From NCBI GenBank assembly GCA_903859115.1, contig CAIOLH010000072.1:1-17536 (forward strand): a DNA stretch of 17,536 bases, given 5' to 3'. This DNA comes from an uncultured Opitutia bacterium (lineage in GTDB: Bacteria; Verrucomicrobiota; Verrucomicrobiae; Opitutales; UBA953). The translations under genes were made by a program, and so were the position numbers. Shown in pieces: positions 15,873 to 17,536 of this stretch (the first letter of the stretch is position 1; each line of letters begins with the position of its first letter). The notes below the pieces were generated by a model, which made no database searches, had not been told where the DNA came from, and saw only the letters and a program-made list of their open reading frames with translations.

Positions 15873-16778
15873 CTAGAACAGACGATTAAGAGTCAGAGTA
15901 AGTAGGATTACTGGCAGATAAAGAATAGAGGCCAGGAAGAATGGTTTGGCGACTTCGTTGCGACGATGCGGCAACATGAAATCTAAACTCAGTTTGAAAA
16001 ATAGGATACTTGCGATCAGCGACACCCATACAAAAGGACTCATCCAACCTCTTGACGGGTCAGTGATAAAAAATAGTTGGGCGATGGCGCTGACAACGAA
16101 CACCAGCGGAATCATGAATGAAATCGACCAAAGCGCAGCGGTGCGACCCGATGGATCGGCCACGGTGGCGATTTTAAATCCTCCGCGTTCATAATCATGA
16201 CGACACATGACTGCGAGCGACATGAAGTGGGGAACTTGCCAAAAGAAGAGTAGAGCAAAGAGCAGCCAGCCCATGGTGTCGATCGCACCTAATTTTGTAG
16301 CTGTGCCAATGATGGGTGGAATCGCTCCTGGAAGTGAACCCACGAGAGTGCACCAAGTTGTTTTAGTTTTGAGCGGGGTATAAAATAGTAAGTAAGAGAC
16401 AACGGTCGCGAGGGTGAGAAGTCCGGCCAAGGTGTTCGCGCCATTCCAAACTAACGCCACGCCCATAATGCTTAGAAAAGTTCCGAAGATAAGTGCATGG
16501 AGCGGTTTGATTAATCCACTGGGTAAGGGACGGAACTTGGTGCGATCCATTTGACTATCCGCTTGGCGCTCCATCCACATATTCAACGCACCACATCCAC
16601 CTGCGGCGAGCGCGGTACCGAGCGCCAATGATACTAATCCTTTGGGATCAACTCCGCCCTGTGGATGAGGATTACTGCAGAAATATCCAGTGAGTGCGGT
16701 CAGTACCGAAAGAAAAGATAAACGCGGTTTAGTTAGCTCCCAGTAGGCGGCGGGTATTGATCCAGCTTTGGAGCTCAT
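15873..16778 (-). CDS. ctaB: Protoheme IX farnesyltransferase (heme O synthase)
   Basis: Encodes 301 residues of the UbiA prenyltransferase superfamily, a polytopic inner-membrane enzyme that adds a farnesyl group to heme B to make heme O. The first Asp-rich site reads NMWMERQADSQMDRTKFRPL (66-85), with the E70 typical of CtaB. YTPLKTKT (133-140) and GSLPGAIPPIIG (147-158) are CtaB-specific, and the second site is HDYERGGFKI (194-203) after QVPHFMSLAV. About eight to nine hydrophobic helices are visible. It lies 35 bases downstream of the ctaA-type gene, so heme O made here passes to heme A synthesis. The symbol cyoE is also used for this family; the neighbour favours ctaB. Confidence 0.96.
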   Translation of the reverse strand: MSSKAGSIPAAYWELTKPRLSFLSVLTALTGYFCSNPHPQGGVDPKGLVSLALGTALAAGGCGALNMWMERQADSQMDRTKFRPLPSGLIKPLHALIFGTFLSIMGVALVWNGANTLAGLLTLATVVSYLLFYTPLKTKTTWCTLVGSLPGAIPPIIGTATKLGAIDTMGWLLFALLFFWQVPHFMSLAVMCRHDYERGGFKIATVADPSGRTAALWSISFMIPLVFVVSAIAQLFFITDPSRGWMSPFVWVSLIASILFFKLSLDFMLPHRRNEVAKPFFLASILYLPVILLTLTLNRLF

Positions 16779-16813
16779 ACGTTGGTGGTGACGATTTTAA
16801 TTAAAGGTTAAAG

Positions 16814-17536
16814 TTAATTCCGGCGATGGGTGAGAGCCACTTGGGCGCACAGAGTTGAGAATAAGGCTGCGCCAATTACAAGGTGAACCGTTCGAACGTG
16901 CGGATTTAAAGGCAATTGTATGCTTAGAATCCCGAGAATGATTTGCAGGGTTAAAAGAACCAAGAGTGGAATCCAACGGTAAGCGGGGCGTTGTCCGGAT
17001 AACGCAAAAATAATGACGAGAAGGCCAGCGATGAGTGCTCCACTACGGTGCAAAATATTAATGACTTGGGGAAGTCCAGTGCCGTTGGGAATAAAAAGTT
17101 CGTAGGCGTTAGGCTGAGTTGCCCAAAGGGTGAAATGATTTTGGCGCATCACCGCCCCTATAAGTATGACGCTCAGTAAAAAAACTAAACTCAGTCTTCC
17201 GCTGATTATTTCAAAACGAGAAGATGAGTTAGGATTTGTTTGCCAAAGTTTCGTGTGGCTCATGGCCACGATGGCTAAGACGGCGATCGTGAGTTGGGCG
17301 TTCACGGCGTGGCCGATGGCGAAACTCACCGCTTTAAAATTTCCATCTCCACCGATATTTAATTGGTCGAGCAACACGCGGAGTCCGCCCAGTAGACCCT
17401 GGAGAATGATTAGTCCCAAAAGTAGGTAGGCAGCCTTACGAATGAGTGGTCGTTTCTCCCAGCGACGATGAGTCCAAGCGATAGCGATACAAAATAAACC
17501 CAGTCCCGTTGCTGCTAATCGATGTGAGTGTTCGGC
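16814..17536 (-). CDS. ctaA: Heme A synthase, COX15/CtaA family (5' end outside window)
   Basis: Membrane protein that oxidises heme O to heme A for cytochrome c oxidase. The frame is open to the window edge at 17536, so the visible 240 residues are the C-terminal part of a protein that normally has about 310-350; roughly the first membrane helix or two are missing. Counted in the visible part, the four conserved histidines are His5 in EHSHRL (E-x-x-H-R motif), His76 in IGHAVNAQL, His163 in ILHRSGAL and His218 in TVHLVIGA. Six to seven hydrophobic helices are visible. It is immediately upstream of ctaB, the usual pairing. Oxidase subunit genes may lie further upstream, beyond the edge. The TTG at 17417-17419 is internal and not a likely start. 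Confidence 0.94.
   Translation of the reverse strand, partial: AEHSHRLAATGLGLFCIAIAWTHRRWEKRPLIRKAAYLLLGLIILQGLLGGLRVLLDQLNIGGDGNFKAVSFAIGHAVNAQLTIAVLAIVAMSHTKLWQTNPNSSSRFEIISGRLSLVFLLSVILIGAVMRQNHFTLWATQPNAYELFIPNGTGLPQVINILHRSGALIAGLLVIIFALSGQRPAYRWIPLLVLLTLQIILGILSIQLPLNPHVRTVHLVIGAALFSTLCAQVALTHRRN

Noticed and set aside
17417..17419. TTG start for the heme A synthase gene
   Set aside because: The frame continues upstream to the window edge and includes the conserved E-x-x-H-R motif, so the gene begins outside.
1..17536. CRISPR arrays, insertion sequences, prophage, tRNA or rRNA genes
   Set aside because: No spaced direct repeats, transposase or integrase motifs, attachment-like repeats or tRNA cloverleaf sequences were seen; the window is densely packed with housekeeping genes.

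Overview
The window reads as an accessory-poor, housekeeping stretch of a chromosome from the PVC group, most likely Verrucomicrobiota (perhaps Opitutae). The clearest clue is the giant UvrA of about 1,836 residues, which is two complete UvrA proteins fused head to tail, as known from Chlamydiae and relatives. The gamma-carbonic-anhydrase-like protein, the rplU-rpmA pair and the heme A genes fit an aerobic, Gram-negative-type bacterium. The lineage is inferred from protein features alone. There are no tRNA or rRNA genes, CRISPR arrays, insertion sequences or phage genes that I can see.

Layout, left to right. (1) The tail of an unrecognised plus-strand gene (2-274) meets rplU-rpmA (minus, 993-393) at a strong bidirectional terminator (345-372). 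(2) A divergent promoter region (994-1183) separates rplU from a translationally coupled plus-strand pair: a gamma-class carbonic-anhydrase-like protein and a 292-residue protein of a family often labelled '3-methyladenine DNA glycosylase' without visible glycosylase motifs. (3) On the minus strand lie a secreted five-bladed propeller protein (GH43-like) and, upstream of it, an NtrC-type sigma-54 activator. (4) A short divergent region with a perfect 16-bp palindrome separates the activator from a plus-strand membrane-anchored DUF218/SanA-like protein. (5) From 17536 back to 5963, all genes are on the minus strand with gaps of 1-43 bp or 4-bp overlaps: ctaA/COX15 (partial), ctaB, 5-formyltetrahydrofolate cyclo-ligase, the fused uvrA, pdxJ, acpS, nnr and dprA. 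I see no terminator inside this run, so it may be one long operon of about 11.6 kb or more.

How the genes fit together. CtaB and CtaA convert heme B to heme O and then heme A for a terminal oxidase probably encoded beyond the right edge. PdxJ, the folate cyclo-ligase, AcpS and Nnr make, recycle or repair cofactors (PLP, folate, phosphopantetheine carrier, NAD(P)H). UvrA and DprA handle DNA (excision repair and uptake/recombination of single strands). The NtrC-type regulator has no histidine kinase in the window, but its upstream region holds a dyad and a -24/-12-like element that suggest self-regulation.

The most unusual items are the fused UvrA with an Asp-to-Glu change in its fourth Walker B box and loss of all four CPxCG knuckles, the activator's possible sigma-54 autoregulatory module, and the doubtful 'glycosylase' coupled to the carbonic-anhydrase-like gene. 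I found no evidence for a wholly new defence or mobile system here.
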